From Vagococcus fessus (GTDB lineage Bacteria > Bacillota > Bacilli > Lactobacillales > Vagococcaceae): DNA of 64,000 bases. The stretch lies in the NCBI RefSeq assembly GCF_003987565.1, contig NZ_NGJY01000002.1, forward strand, positions 620,001-684,000, written 5' to 3'. The number at the start of each line of letters is the position of its first letter. Position 1 is the stretch's first letter. The translations under genes were made by a program, and so were the position numbers. Below, in pieces: positions 37,612-46,580 of this stretch. The notes beneath the pieces are model-generated. The model was given only the letters and a program-made list of their open reading frames with translations. It did no database searches and was not told the DNA's origin.

Positions 37612-39009
37612 TTATTTTTTTGAAATTAACTGGTAGGCCTCTTGTCCTATCGTTTGCATCACAGAAACTTGTTCTGATTCATCGCCACCTTCAGACATAA
37701 TTGTTAAGATGTAATCTCCTTCGGGTCCTTCCACCAAGATGGTATCATTTTGGACACCAAAATCACTGTATTCACCCGATTTACAATATATCGTCAAATT
37801 ATCTGGAAGATGCTTCGCAAGTTTATCATGATTTTTTCCATTAGATAATATCTCCAACATCTTTTCATCCTCTGCTTTACCGATTAATTCTTTTTTAGCC
37901 AATTTCGACATTAATCTTCCAACATCATCGACTGAAGTATAATTGTCCTTACCTTCACTAATCGCTGCCGTATCCCCCATTTTTCGAGCAAGGGTAGTTT
38001 CTCCGTATCCTCTGTCTAAGATATAATCTGATAGTTCTTCAATTCCACCTAAACGGTCGATTATAATATTTGTTGCTGTATTATCACTGTCTACAATCAT
38101 CAAATTCAATAAGTCTTCAGTTGTATATGTAGTCCCTTCTTTGGCATTCTGTATATCACCTGTTCCAGGAACTTTGTCTTCCTCTAGCAATTCATATGGC
38201 TCATCTAACTCTAACTTATCTGCCTTCACTTGAGCAAATGCTTTTTCTAAAATAAAAAGTTTAATCGTACTTGCCGATAACATTTTCTTACTACTTCCAC
38301 TTACTCCACTAGGCTCTGAAAGATCGTGTAAGTAATAACTATAATACCCTTTTAATCCCTTAACCTTTTCAACAATTTTATCAGGTAGTTCTTTGGTAAA
38401 ATTCGAATTCTTTTTTTCTGGTGTCTTTTTTTTCTTAACTTCTTCTTTCTCAGTCACTTGTGTGTCCTTTTTAAAAGTGCTCGATTGTTCCATGCTCGTC
38501 TTAAAAAAAGATTCCGTTTGTTCAGGAATATCGGATGACTCTGTTGTTTCTGCCACAGCAGTCTTTGACTTTGTATACTTATTACTAACACTAATCGTTC
38601 CACCTACTCCAATAACTACACCCGATAAAAATAATAGCATACCTTTAAAAAGGGCTCGACTTCTTTTATTTTCTTTTTTAATGGACTCATCTTGCTTTAT
38701 TTTACCAATTTTCTGGTTCTGCTTCTGTTCTATTACCAATTTGTCGATAGTTTTTGGGATTTTTAGATCTTTTACCACCTTAATCTGCTTTTGATTATCC
38801 TCAAGTTTGACATTCTTATTTTCAGATTTTGAAACTTTAACATCAACTTTTGCAAGCATCTCTGATCCATTATTTTCTGACCCTTCAGTTCTTCTTGCTA
38901 CTCGTTTTTTTGATCTATCTTTTTTTCTTGAAGGTGTTTTTTTGCGACAACTTTCACACACAAATTTACCTTTTTCAACTTCATTATGACATTTTTTACA
39001 ACGCATCAT
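37612..39009 (-). CDS. zinc-ribbon, single-TM, class A beta-lactamase-fold serine hydrolase
   Basis: 465 residues. Residues 1-22 hold a zinc ribbon (MRCKKCHNEVEKGKFVCESC, two CxxC pairs). A basic and charged cytoplasmic stretch runs to about 118, then one membrane helix (about 121-142). Outside is a Ser/Thr/Lys-rich linker and a class A-like domain: SxxK in SASTIKLF (about 245), SDN in VDSDNTATN (about 308) and KSG in CKSGEYSDFG (about 413). The Glu166-type deacylation motif is not obvious. It could be a penicillin-interacting enzyme or a muramyl/lipid hydrolase rather than a drug-inactivating beta-lactamase. Tandem ATG start after GAGGTAAG. Confidence 0.8.
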   Translation of the reverse strand: MMRCKKCHNEVEKGKFVCESCRKKTPSRKKDRSKKRVARRTEGSENNGSEMLAKVDVKVSKSENKNVKLEDNQKQIKVVKDLKIPKTIDKLVIEQKQNQKIGKIKQDESIKKENKRSRALFKGMLLFLSGVVIGVGGTISVSNKYTKSKTAVAETTESSDIPEQTESFFKTSMEQSSTFKKDTQVTEKEEVKKKKTPEKKNSNFTKELPDKIVEKVKGLKGYYSYYLHDLSEPSGVSGSSKKMLSASTIKLFILEKAFAQVKADKLELDEPYELLEEDKVPGTGDIQNAKEGTTYTTEDLLNLMIVDSDNTATNIIIDRLGGIEELSDYILDRGYGETTLARKMGDTAAISEGKDNYTSVDDVGRLMSKLAKKELIGKAEDEKMLEILSNGKNHDKLAKHLPDNLTIYCKSGEYSDFGVQNDTILVEGPEGDYILTIMSEGGDESEQVSVMQTIGQEAYQLISKK

Positions 39010-39126
39010 CTTACCTCTATACTTTTCTTTAATAGTCTTCTATTACTTTATTATTGTAGCATTTTATCACACCTATCAACTACTTTTTGAAAATTTATGT
39101 TCATTTTTCTGTCGTTTTTATCAAAC

Positions 39127-39166
39127 AAAAAAGAATCTAGACAGATTTCCTGTCTAGATTCTTTTT
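39127..39166 (-). terminator. terminator of the M23 gene
   Basis: AAAAAGAATCTAGACAG pairs with CTGTCTAGATTCTTTTT; immediately follows the M23 gene on the minus strand. Confidence 0.88.
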
Positions 39167-40754
39167 AAATTCCTAATAAAGGTGCTGGATTTACAAATCC
39201 ACTCCAGATTCCTGTCGCTACACCAAAATGTAAATGAACTCCGGTTGAATTCCCTGTAGTTCCCATTAAACCGATTGTTTGACCAGTCGAAACACTTTGA
39301 CCTGCTCCTGCAATCAGACTACTCATATGCATGTAGTAAGAATAGTACCCATCGCCATGATCAATAATAATATAGTTACCGGCTGAAGGGTCAAAACCTG
39401 ATTGTGCCACAGTTCCTGATTTAGCCGCTAAAATTGGCGTACCATGTGATCCTGCTAAATCTATTCCGTCATGTCCATTACCTGAAACACCATTTGGATC
39501 TTGTCGATATCCGAACGGACTTGTCACAATCAGAGCACCTGATAAAGGTGATGACCAACCTGAGCCTGTTGCTGGCAGTGTTGCTACTTCTTCTTTTTCA
39601 GCTTCTGGTTGTGGCTCTTCTTGAGTTTGTTCCACCACTTCTGTTTCTGTGACTGTTTCTTCTTGTGTTTCTGTTGTTGCTTCTGTAACTTGAGTTTCCT
39701 CTTGTGTTTCTGTTGTTGCTTCTGTAACTTGAGTTTCTTCTTGTGTTTCTGTTGTCGCTTCTGTAACTTGAGTTTCTTCTTGTGTTTCTGTTGTCGCTTC
39801 TGTAACTTGAGTTTCTTCTTGTGTTTCTGTTGTCGCTTCTGTAACTTGAGTTTCCTCAATTACCTGTTGTGCGTCTTTTTCTTTTTGAGCTTGTTCTTTC
39901 GCTGCTTGCTCTTGTTCAGCTTTAGCTCTAGCTTCTTGCTCTGCTTTAATTTGAGCTGCTTGTTCTTTTTGAGCTTGTTCTTTCGCAATCTCTGCTTGGC
40001 GTGCTTGCTCTTCTTCCGCTTGCTTTTGTAACTTCTCTTGTAGTTTTTTCTCTTCTGCTAAACGTTTTAGTTCAGCTTTACGACGTGCTTCTGCTTTTTT
40101 CTTTTCTTTGACAAATTTAGATTTTTCAGCCTTTTCCGTTGCTAAAGCTGCACCAATTTCATTAATCTTAACCGCTTGTTCTAATTTTGCTTCAAGTAAT
40201 GATTCTTTATTAGCTGCTAGCTCTGTTGTTTTTTCTGTAATGACTTCGATTTTTTCTGCCATTTCATTTTGTAACACAACTAACTTTTCTTTATCTTTCT
40301 TCTGTGTAGCCATAACATCATTATTTGTTGACACTAATTTAGTCATTGCTAATCCTTTAGTGATCGCATCTGTTAATGACTCTGAATTTGTTAAGATATA
40401 AATTAACGGTGATTCATTCGAATTCAACTGTGCATTACGTGCTTGTTTTTCGATTTGAACTTTACGTTTTTCAATTTTTTCTTTTAAAACACTAACTTTA
40501 TCATTGATCTTATTTAATTTTTTCTCATTTGAAACTTTTTCTGCTAATGTTGCCTCATATTCCGCTTCTAATTGTGAAATATCAGATTCTAATGAACCTA
40601 GATAAGCATCTGCTTCAGCTTTATCTTTTGCTATCGCATCAATTTTATTATCTGCTGCTTGGATTTTATCATCAATACTATCTGCTAAACTAACTAACGG
40701 ACTCGATACACCCATTGTAATAGCTGTTAGCGCTAAAATTAAACTCTTTTTCAT
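39165..40754 (-). CDS. secreted PcsB-like M23 peptidoglycan hydrolase
   Basis: 529 residues: signal peptide (1-24, ending VSLADS), a long coiled coil (about 28-215), an Ala/Glu/Lys/Gln-rich stretch (about 215-300), five 13-residue Thr/Glu repeats, and an M23 endopeptidase domain (about 400-529). The M23 zinc ligands appear in GHDGIDLAGSHG and VHLHFGVATG. It likely cuts stem-peptide cross-links during division, with the coiled coil acting as regulator, as in PcsB/EnvC. The orphan response regulator is divergent from it. Confidence 0.88.
   Translation of the reverse strand: MKKSLILALTAITMGVSSPLVSLADSIDDKIQAADNKIDAIAKDKAEADAYLGSLESDISQLEAEYEATLAEKVSNEKKLNKINDKVSVLKEKIEKRKVQIEKQARNAQLNSNESPLIYILTNSESLTDAITKGLAMTKLVSTNNDVMATQKKDKEKLVVLQNEMAEKIEVITEKTTELAANKESLLEAKLEQAVKINEIGAALATEKAEKSKFVKEKKKAEARRKAELKRLAEEKKLQEKLQKQAEEEQARQAEIAKEQAQKEQAAQIKAEQEARAKAEQEQAAKEQAQKEKDAQQVIEETQVTEATTETQEETQVTEATTETQEETQVTEATTETQEETQVTEATTETQEETQVTEATTETQEETVTETEVVEQTQEEPQPEAEKEEVATLPATGSGWSSPLSGALIVTSPFGYRQDPNGVSGNGHDGIDLAGSHGTPILAAKSGTVAQSGFDPSAGNYIIIDHGDGYYSYYMHMSSLIAGAGQSVSTGQTIGLMGTTGNSTGVHLHFGVATGIWSGFVNPAPLLGI
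39657..39855 (-). repeat. five 39-bp tandem repeats in the M23 gene
   Basis: Five 13-codon units (ETQVTEATTETQE), almost identical at DNA level, lie between the coiled coil and the M23 domain. They are a likely length-variable linker. Opposite-strand ORFs here are artefacts of the repeat. Confidence 0.9.
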
Positions 40755-40863
40755 AGTTGTTGTGTTCTCCTTTATTTTAACTCTTTTTAATACGAGTTTT
40801 ACCTACCCTCATACGATACCTTATAGATGTGTAGATTTTATGGAGATAAGGCTGAATATCGGA

Positions 40864-40888
40864 ATCGTAACGATTGAAATATAACGAT
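40864..40888. promoter_or_regulatory. direct repeat TAACGAT between M23 and response-regulator genes
   Basis: TAACGAT occurs at 40868-40874 and 40882-40888, 14 bp apart, and the first is inside the small palindrome ATCGT-A-ACGAT. Direct repeats near one helical turn apart are typical OmpR-family binding sites; the divergent response regulator is the obvious candidate. Confidence 0.4.
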
Positions 40889-40998
40889 AACATTTGATAA
40901 TTTTAGCGTAATTTAGATATCCATGCTTTTGTAAAAAACAGTAGTGCTATGCTATTATTGGCTTATCATACTAATTTTTATTAGAAAGGACGTTTAAT

Positions 40999-41694
40999 AT
41001 GAAGATTATTTTGTTGGATAATGACTCAAATGATTCTAAAAAATTAAAATCTTTTTTAGAATCACAAAACTACACAGTATTTCAAGCTGAGTCTAAAAGT
41101 CAGCTGACAGAACTTATTTCTACTAACCAAATAGATTTTCTTCTAATCGATCCCCTCTCATCCGAAGGAAATGATTACTATTATATAGAAGAACTTAAAA
41201 CAACTTATCAAATTCCTCTTATTATTATTAGTGCTTTTAACGACGAAACTAATGTGGTGGCTGGCCTATCTGCCGGAGCCGATGATTACCTTTCAAAACC
41301 TATTCGTTACCAAGAATTAGTAGCTCGACTAAATAAAATAATCAAACATCAAAGTAATAACTCACACTCTGATATTATGCTCTTTGATGAAGGAACCCTT
41401 TGCATCACCCCATCATCAAGACAAGTTTTTATTCAAGGTCAAGAAGTAAAGCTTACACACTCAGAATACTTATTATTACTCACTTTAGCTGGTAACCCCA
41501 CAAAATATTTCTCTAGAAGTGAGTTACTCGACCAAGTGAAAGGGATAGATTTCGATGGTCATGATCGAATTATTGATTCTCATATTAAAGATCTTAGAAA
41601 AAAAATCGAGCCTGATCCTAAAGAGCCACGTTACATCATTACAGTTCATGGAAGTGGGTATCGTTTTGGACCACTTGATACATTTTTTAATTAA
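40999..41694 (+). CDS. orphan OmpR/PhoB-family response regulator
   Basis: 231 residues: receiver domain (1-118) and winged-helix DNA-binding domain (about 130-228, VKLTHSEYLLLLTLAGNP, DSHIKDLRKKIEPD). The acid pair in LLDNDSND, Asp51 in FLLIDP and Lys in DDYLSKPI are present, but the usual MP-x-x-DG after the Asp is replaced by PLSSEGND, so phosphorylation may be altered. No histidine kinase is adjacent. It is divergent from the M23 hydrolase gene. Confidence 0.88.
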   Translation: MKIILLDNDSNDSKKLKSFLESQNYTVFQAESKSQLTELISTNQIDFLLIDPLSSEGNDYYYIEELKTTYQIPLIIISAFNDETNVVAGLSAGADDYLSKPIRYQELVARLNKIIKHQSNNSHSDIMLFDEGTLCITPSSRQVFIQGQEVKLTHSEYLLLLTLAGNPTKYFSRSELLDQVKGIDFDGHDRIIDSHIKDLRKKIEPDPKEPRYIITVHGSGYRFGPLDTFFN

Positions 41695-41864
41695 GAAACA
41701 TTTACAGAACGTTATTTTCAGTTCCATATCCAGTATTAACTACTATTTTGTGCACTTTTCTAACCAAAATGATAGTTAAGTTTTAATAATCGCTTGTTTT
41801 ATATTGCGCAGTGTTAATATATCATGATATTATTTTCTTATCTTATTGAAGGAGATGACTAGTT

Positions 41865-42071
41865 ATGAAACCAGAAGAATTAGTAGCAAAAGCTAAAGAA
41901 ATGTTAAATGATGGCAAATTAGAAGACGCTAAAGCGTTCATCGAAGAGCACAAAGAAGATATCGGAGATAAAATCCACGATCTTACAGGTTTATTAGGTG
42001 AAAATGCTGGTGAAGCATTACATAACGCTGAAGGTATGTTAGACAAAGTAAAAGGTCTTTTCGGCAAGTAA
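41865..42071 (+). CDS. small amphipathic helical protein (68 aa)
   Basis: Preceded by GAAGGAGATGA and followed by a terminator, so well supported as a gene. The 68-residue product is Ala/Glu/Lys/Gly-rich and amphipathic (MKPEELVAKAKEMLNDGKL; LDKVKGLFGK), with no membrane helix or signal peptide. It resembles small stress-induced proteins in composition, but I cannot name a family. Confidence 0.7.
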   Translation: MKPEELVAKAKEMLNDGKLEDAKAFIEEHKEDIGDKIHDLTGLLGENAGEALHNAEGMLDKVKGLFGK

Positions 42072-42084
42072 TCCATCATTATTA

Positions 42085-42119
42085 GAAAAAAAGGGCTTCC
42101 ATTAGGAAGTCCTTTTTTC
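42085..42119 (+). terminator. rho-independent terminator
   Basis: AAAAAAAGGGCTTCC pairs with GGAAGTCCTTTTTT; follows the 68-aa gene. Confidence 0.85.
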
Positions 42120-42188
42120 TATTGTTTTTTTTAAAACCTTATGATATAGTTTTGGAAACTAGATAAAATAATCAAGGAGATCATTTAC

Positions 42189-42737
42189 ATGCCCGATTCA
42201 GATATTCATTGGCAAACCAATCTTAATAGTATACATTTGCCTCGTTGGCACGAGTTACCTGACATCCCTATTTACATGGACCAACTTGTAACTTTAGTCG
42301 AACGTTATACCCTTCCTTTCAAGTTAGGGTCTAGCAATCAACATTTAATTACATCTGCAATGATTAATAACTACGTCAAAAAAAGATGGGTTTTACCTCC
42401 GGAAAAAAAGAAATACGACCGTAGACATCTTGCTAAACTTATTATTATCACAACGCTAAAACAATCCTTCGATATGTCTATCGTTCAAAAAGGAATTGCT
42501 ACACAACAAGGAGAAGGCATTGATTACCGTATTAACTACGATCAATTTTGTCAGCAGATGGAAGATACTGTTCAACAATTTCTTGTTATCGATGACCTCG
42601 AAAAGCTTGAAATGCCACTCGTAGATACTAATTATTTGCCCATACAAATGGCGACAATTTCACTTGTTGCTAAGCTTATAGCCGAATATACGATTGATCG
42701 TATACCCACTAAACATACAGAAACTGAGGATAACTAA
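42189..42737 (+). CDS. DUF1836 protein
   Basis: A 182-residue DUF1836 protein: LPRWHELPDIPIYMDQLVTLVE near the N-terminus and AMINNYVKKRWVLPPEKKKYDRRHLA, which has the look of a MerR-like helix-turn-helix for nucleic-acid binding. Function unknown. It overlaps in transcription with the DegV gene (3 bp apart), a pairing often seen in Firmicutes. Confidence 0.85.
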   Translation: MPDSDIHWQTNLNSIHLPRWHELPDIPIYMDQLVTLVERYTLPFKLGSSNQHLITSAMINNYVKKRWVLPPEKKKYDRRHLAKLIIITTLKQSFDMSIVQKGIATQQGEGIDYRINYDQFCQQMEDTVQQFLVIDDLEKLEMPLVDTNYLPIQMATISLVAKLIAEYTIDRIPTKHTETEDN

Positions 42738-42740
42738 CCT

Positions 42741-43595
42741 ATGAAAAATTCTATTGCCTTACTAGTAGACTCTGGAGTAGATTTACCAAAAGATATTTCA
42801 AATCAAGCTGGGATTTACGAAGTCCCGTTAAATATTATTTACAAAGATGCAACTTATATTGATAATGTTACGATTACTTCCGATGAAATTTATGCACGTT
42901 TAGATACAGAAATCCCCTCTACATCGTTACCTGATGGAAATGCCATCCATGCCATCGTAGAACAAATTCTTGCTGATGGCTATACTCAAGCTATCGTATT
43001 GACTATCTCAACTGGTTTAAGTGGGACATATAATGCTTTAAAACTTAATTTAGAACATTTCCCACAACTAGAAACAGCGATGATTGATACTAAAAATATT
43101 ACGATGGGCGCTGCGCTTCAAGGCGTCTATGCCAAAGAATTAATTGATAGTGGTTTAGACCTCGCGACGATTGAAGAACGCCTAATCGCCAATATTCCAA
43201 ATGCTAAAGTTTACTTTAGCTTACCGACCCTAGAGTATTTGAAAAAAGGTGGCCGTATTGGTCTTGTCTCTTCTGTGATCGGTCAAGCATTAAATCTACA
43301 TCCTGTCATCTCTTGTAATGAAGAAGGCGTGTATCACACTGTTACTAAAGCTCGTGGCCGTAAGCGTAGCTTAGAAAAAATGATTCAAGATGCTGAAAAA
43401 TTTGTCGCATCTAGTACACTGTATGATATTGGTGTTGCACATTCTAATTGTCCCGAAGATGCTAAAGCTTTAATGGCCACCATTAAAGAGCGTCTTCCAC
43501 ATAGTAATATTTTTCTATTTGACCAAGTAACACCTGCCTTAGGTGTGCATGTCGGTCCTGACGGTGTCGGTTTCGCTATTATGAAACGCGATTAA
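42741..43595 (+). CDS. DegV-family fatty-acid-binding protein (FakB-like)
   Basis: A 284-residue DegV/FakB-type protein: LLVDSGVDLPKDI, IPSTSLPDGNAIH, the fatty-acid contact segment LTISTGLSGTYNALK and YLKKGGRIG. FakB proteins present a fatty acid to the kinase FakA for entry to phospholipid synthesis. Several paralogues are usual, and the chain preference is not predictable. Located directly after DUF1836; followed by a terminator. Confidence 0.92.
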   Translation: MKNSIALLVDSGVDLPKDISNQAGIYEVPLNIIYKDATYIDNVTITSDEIYARLDTEIPSTSLPDGNAIHAIVEQILADGYTQAIVLTISTGLSGTYNALKLNLEHFPQLETAMIDTKNITMGAALQGVYAKELIDSGLDLATIEERLIANIPNAKVYFSLPTLEYLKKGGRIGLVSSVIGQALNLHPVISCNEEGVYHTVTKARGRKRSLEKMIQDAEKFVASSTLYDIGVAHSNCPEDAKALMATIKERLPHSNIFLFDQVTPALGVHVGPDGVGFAIMKRD

Positions 43596-43623
43596 AAAAA
43601 CTCCCTTGCTAGGGAGTTTTTTT
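43594..43623. terminator. bidirectional terminator
   Basis: AAAAAAACTCCCT pairs with AGGGAGTTTTTTT around TGCT, between degV and the convergent histidine kinase gene. Confidence 0.85.
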
Positions 43624-45772
43624 AATCTTTCGGTAATAGAATAGTTAGTTTAAACATATCACCATCCACCACGATATCTAGTTTACCTCCATGAAGTAAT
43701 ACAATCGCATTAACAATTGCCAAGCCCAAACCTGAGCCTTCTGTTTGCCTAGCGGAATCACCACGAGTGAAGCGTTCCACTAATTGCTGCGCATTCTCAT
43801 TTAATTCATATTTAGAAATGTTTTTCAATTGTATACTAACTCTATCTGGTAATTCCTCTAAACGAAGATAAACTCTTGTGTGAGGTAAACTGTATTTAAT
43901 AATATTCCCCATCAAATTATCAATAACCCGCCACATCTTATCTCCATCCACCGAAACTAGTATAGGTTCAGCTGGTTTTGTCACGATTAATTTCAATTCT
44001 TTTTTTTCCAATTCTTCTTCATATTCAGCTACAGATTGTTCTAATAATTGCCCCATATTCACAGTCTGCTTACTTAACCTTATTTCACCATTATTTAATT
44101 TAGTGACATCAAATAAGTCATTAATTAATTTTTTCATACGATCAGCATTTCGATTAATAATCTCTGTGTACTCTAATCGTTCTTTTTCTGTTAAATTATC
44201 TTTGGTTAACAAATCACCATACGAAATAATGGAAGTTAGAGGCGTTCTTAAATCATGGCTCACATTTGTTAAGAGTTCTGTTTTCAGTGCTTCTGATTGT
44301 CTGCTATTAGCGGTAACTTGTGAGATAACAGCTTTTAATTCATCCATATCTAATAACATATCAGCTGTTGTATGACTTTGATCTACATTATCACTATAGG
44401 CTGCTAAAACTTTGTTTAACTCACCTTTTAGTTGGTCAATTCTGACTTCTCTACGCCACATTAACAGCGTAAATATAACAAGTAAACTTCCGCCTATTGC
44501 TAATGTAATTAGCCAACTGATTTGGGTATCACTATAAAACTGTAAAAAGACTGTCGCTATATTAAAACTAATACCTACAACTAGGCAGACCGCTCCCAAC
44601 ACTTGTAAAAAGATTGGTAGTTTTCGAATCATTTCCATACATAATCCTACAATCTTAACTGGCCATGTTTCTTTAAAAAATGCTTTAATTTGATGATCAC
44701 GACTTAACTTTTCCCAACTTATATAACTACTTTTAGACAATATAATAACGGCTATACTTAATAGTAAAGAAAGCACAAGTATTAGGAGTAGAACCCCTAT
44801 AGGAAAGTATCGGAGCGTCCCTAAACGAGTCACAAAGATGAATGTACCTAACGTAAAAATAAGTATCAACACTCGGCTATCTAATGGAATTTTATTACAC
44901 ATTGTCACTAACCTTGATTTATTCGGACTTTTCAAATAAAAATAGCAAATAACAGCTCCTATAATAAGCAATACTAGACTCCCACTAAATGACATGCGTT
45001 GATTTTTTATTTTTTGAGCTTCTCTAATATAGTCCTTTTCTAACTCAGATCCTTTAGCAATCGCAACGACACCGCGTAATGAATGGCCTGATGCAGAAGC
45101 TCTCCACGTATAGGTTAAAACTTGTGGCGCTTCTATTGCCATATCAATTTCAATTGGTTTAGCTACTGTTTCTTTTTTCAGATACTCATAAATATTTTCC
45201 TCTGACATATTAACTTTACTAAATTCTTTATTCTTATAAACATTTCCTTCAGCATCAACTAAATAATACCAATATTTTTCTTTGATTGTTTTGATTAAAG
45301 GGGTATAATCCTTCACGATTTGATCTTTATTATCTAGAATTTCTTGATTGTATTCTTTAACAATTTTCTTCCTTACTTTATCTTCATCCCTATAATTATC
45401 TACTACGGCAGATATCTTTTGATCACGTTCCTCTACTAGCGCAGCCTCTTTTTGAGGAGACTTATCTTGCTTTGCTTGCGCAATACTACTTTGATATTGT
45501 TCTGTAATATCTAAGACCTGTGTTCCTAAATTTCCAAAACGATAACGATACTCTTCTATTTCTGCTTCACTTATATCCGAAGACTTAATCTTGTTCTTAT
45601 CATAGCTTTCTAAATAATTGTAGACATACACATCACTTAATTCTCTTTCTACGGTTAATTGATCAAACTGACTGTTTTTATTTGATATTACCGCTCCCAT
45701 CGTTTTAAACCAAATGGATGTAATGGCTACTAGGATGATTGCTAAAGTAAGAACCAGCCCTCTATTTTTCAA
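43622..45772 (-). CDS. sensor histidine kinase with large extracytoplasmic domain
   Basis: 716 residues. TM1 (about 6-27) and about 220 extracellular residues precede five to six further helices (about 247-465). The HisKA box is NVSHDLRTPLTS (His about 507), with an N box NLMGNIIKYS (Ile in place of the usual Ala) and G box EGSGLGLAIVNAI. The multi-helix middle suggests a membrane-state or ligand sensor. It overlaps the response-regulator gene by 11 bp. Confidence 0.9.
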   Translation of the reverse strand: MKNRGLVLTLAIILVAITSIWFKTMGAVISNKNSQFDQLTVERELSDVYVYNYLESYDKNKIKSSDISEAEIEEYRYRFGNLGTQVLDITEQYQSSIAQAKQDKSPQKEAALVEERDQKISAVVDNYRDEDKVRKKIVKEYNQEILDNKDQIVKDYTPLIKTIKEKYWYYLVDAEGNVYKNKEFSKVNMSEENIYEYLKKETVAKPIEIDMAIEAPQVLTYTWRASASGHSLRGVVAIAKGSELEKDYIREAQKIKNQRMSFSGSLVLLIIGAVICYFYLKSPNKSRLVTMCNKIPLDSRVLILIFTLGTFIFVTRLGTLRYFPIGVLLLILVLSLLLSIAVIILSKSSYISWEKLSRDHQIKAFFKETWPVKIVGLCMEMIRKLPIFLQVLGAVCLVVGISFNIATVFLQFYSDTQISWLITLAIGGSLLVIFTLLMWRREVRIDQLKGELNKVLAAYSDNVDQSHTTADMLLDMDELKAVISQVTANSRQSEALKTELLTNVSHDLRTPLTSIISYGDLLTKDNLTEKERLEYTEIINRNADRMKKLINDLFDVTKLNNGEIRLSKQTVNMGQLLEQSVAEYEEELEKKELKLIVTKPAEPILVSVDGDKMWRVIDNLMGNIIKYSLPHTRVYLRLEELPDRVSIQLKNISKYELNENAQQLVERFTRGDSARQTEGSGLGLAIVNAIVLLHGGKLDIVVDGDMFKLTILLPKD

Positions 45773-46457
45773 TTTTATAACCTACCCCCCACACTACTTT
45801 TAGATACTTAGGATTTTTAGGGTTTACTTCTATCTTTTCTCTAATTTTACGGATATGAACAGACACTGTATTATCCGAATTAAAGCTAGGTTCCTGCCAA
45901 ACTGTTTCATAAATGTCATCGATTGAATACACTCGACCTGGCTGCATCATTAGAAGCTCTGTAATTTTAAACTCTGTTCGAGTTAATTTTACCTCCTGCC
46001 CTTCTACCATGACTTTTTTAGCTACTCTGTCTAGCACTAAACCATTCACTTCCAAAATATCAGCATTTTGAGTCGTTTCAAATTCACCTAAAGATAGATA
46101 CCGTCGTAATAGAGATTCAACACGAGCCAATAATTCGAGCGGGCTAAACGGTTTACTCAAATAATCATCAGCACCATTCGTTAAACCCATCACTTTATCA
46201 ACTTCCTCATTTTTAGCACTTAACATTAAGATTGGAACATTTTTCGATTCTCGTATTTTTTGCATTGTTGCAATACCGTCTAGCTTAGGCATCATTACAT
46301 CTAAAATAATAAGATGAACTGTTGCATTTTTTAATTTTTCAAGTGCATCTAATCCATCTACTGCCTCAATCACTGCATAATTTTTTTGTTCAAGATATAT
46401 TCTAACGGCCTGTCTGATTTCTTTATCATCATCGACCACTAATATTGTATTTGTCAT
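45762..46457 (-). CDS. OmpR/PhoB-family response regulator
   Basis: 231 residues: receiver with VVDDDKEIR, Asp in LIILDVMMPKLDG and Lys in DYLSKPFSPLE, then a winged-helix domain (VKLTRTEFKITELLM; VHIRKIREKIE). Sequence is close in style to VanR/ResD-type regulators. It is first in the operon with the histidine kinase. RBS GGAGGG. Target genes are not apparent here. Confidence 0.92.
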   Translation of the reverse strand: MTNTILVVDDDKEIRQAVRIYLEQKNYAVIEAVDGLDALEKLKNATVHLIILDVMMPKLDGIATMQKIRESKNVPILMLSAKNEEVDKVMGLTNGADDYLSKPFSPLELLARVESLLRRYLSLGEFETTQNADILEVNGLVLDRVAKKVMVEGQEVKLTRTEFKITELLMMQPGRVYSIDDIYETVWQEPSFNSDNTVSVHIRKIREKIEVNPKNPKYLKVVWGVGYKIEK

Positions 46458-46540
46458 ACTAATCCCTCCAGACCTTTTCTCCTATTATACCTAATCGCTA
46501 AAGCCCTTGAAAGACTTAGCTTCTTAATAGTTTCTTAACC

Positions 46541-46580
46541 AAAAAAAGCTAGCTCACTGATAATCAGCGAGCTAGTTTTT
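46541..46580 (-). terminator. terminator of ldh
   Basis: On the minus strand AACTAGCTCGC pairs with GTGAGCTAGCTT and ends in TTTTTT. Confidence 0.7.

Noticed and set aside
39434-40031. Cys/Phe-rich and Lys/Gln-rich ORFs over the M23 gene
   Set aside because: By-products of the 39-bp tandem repeat and the K/E/Q-rich coding region.
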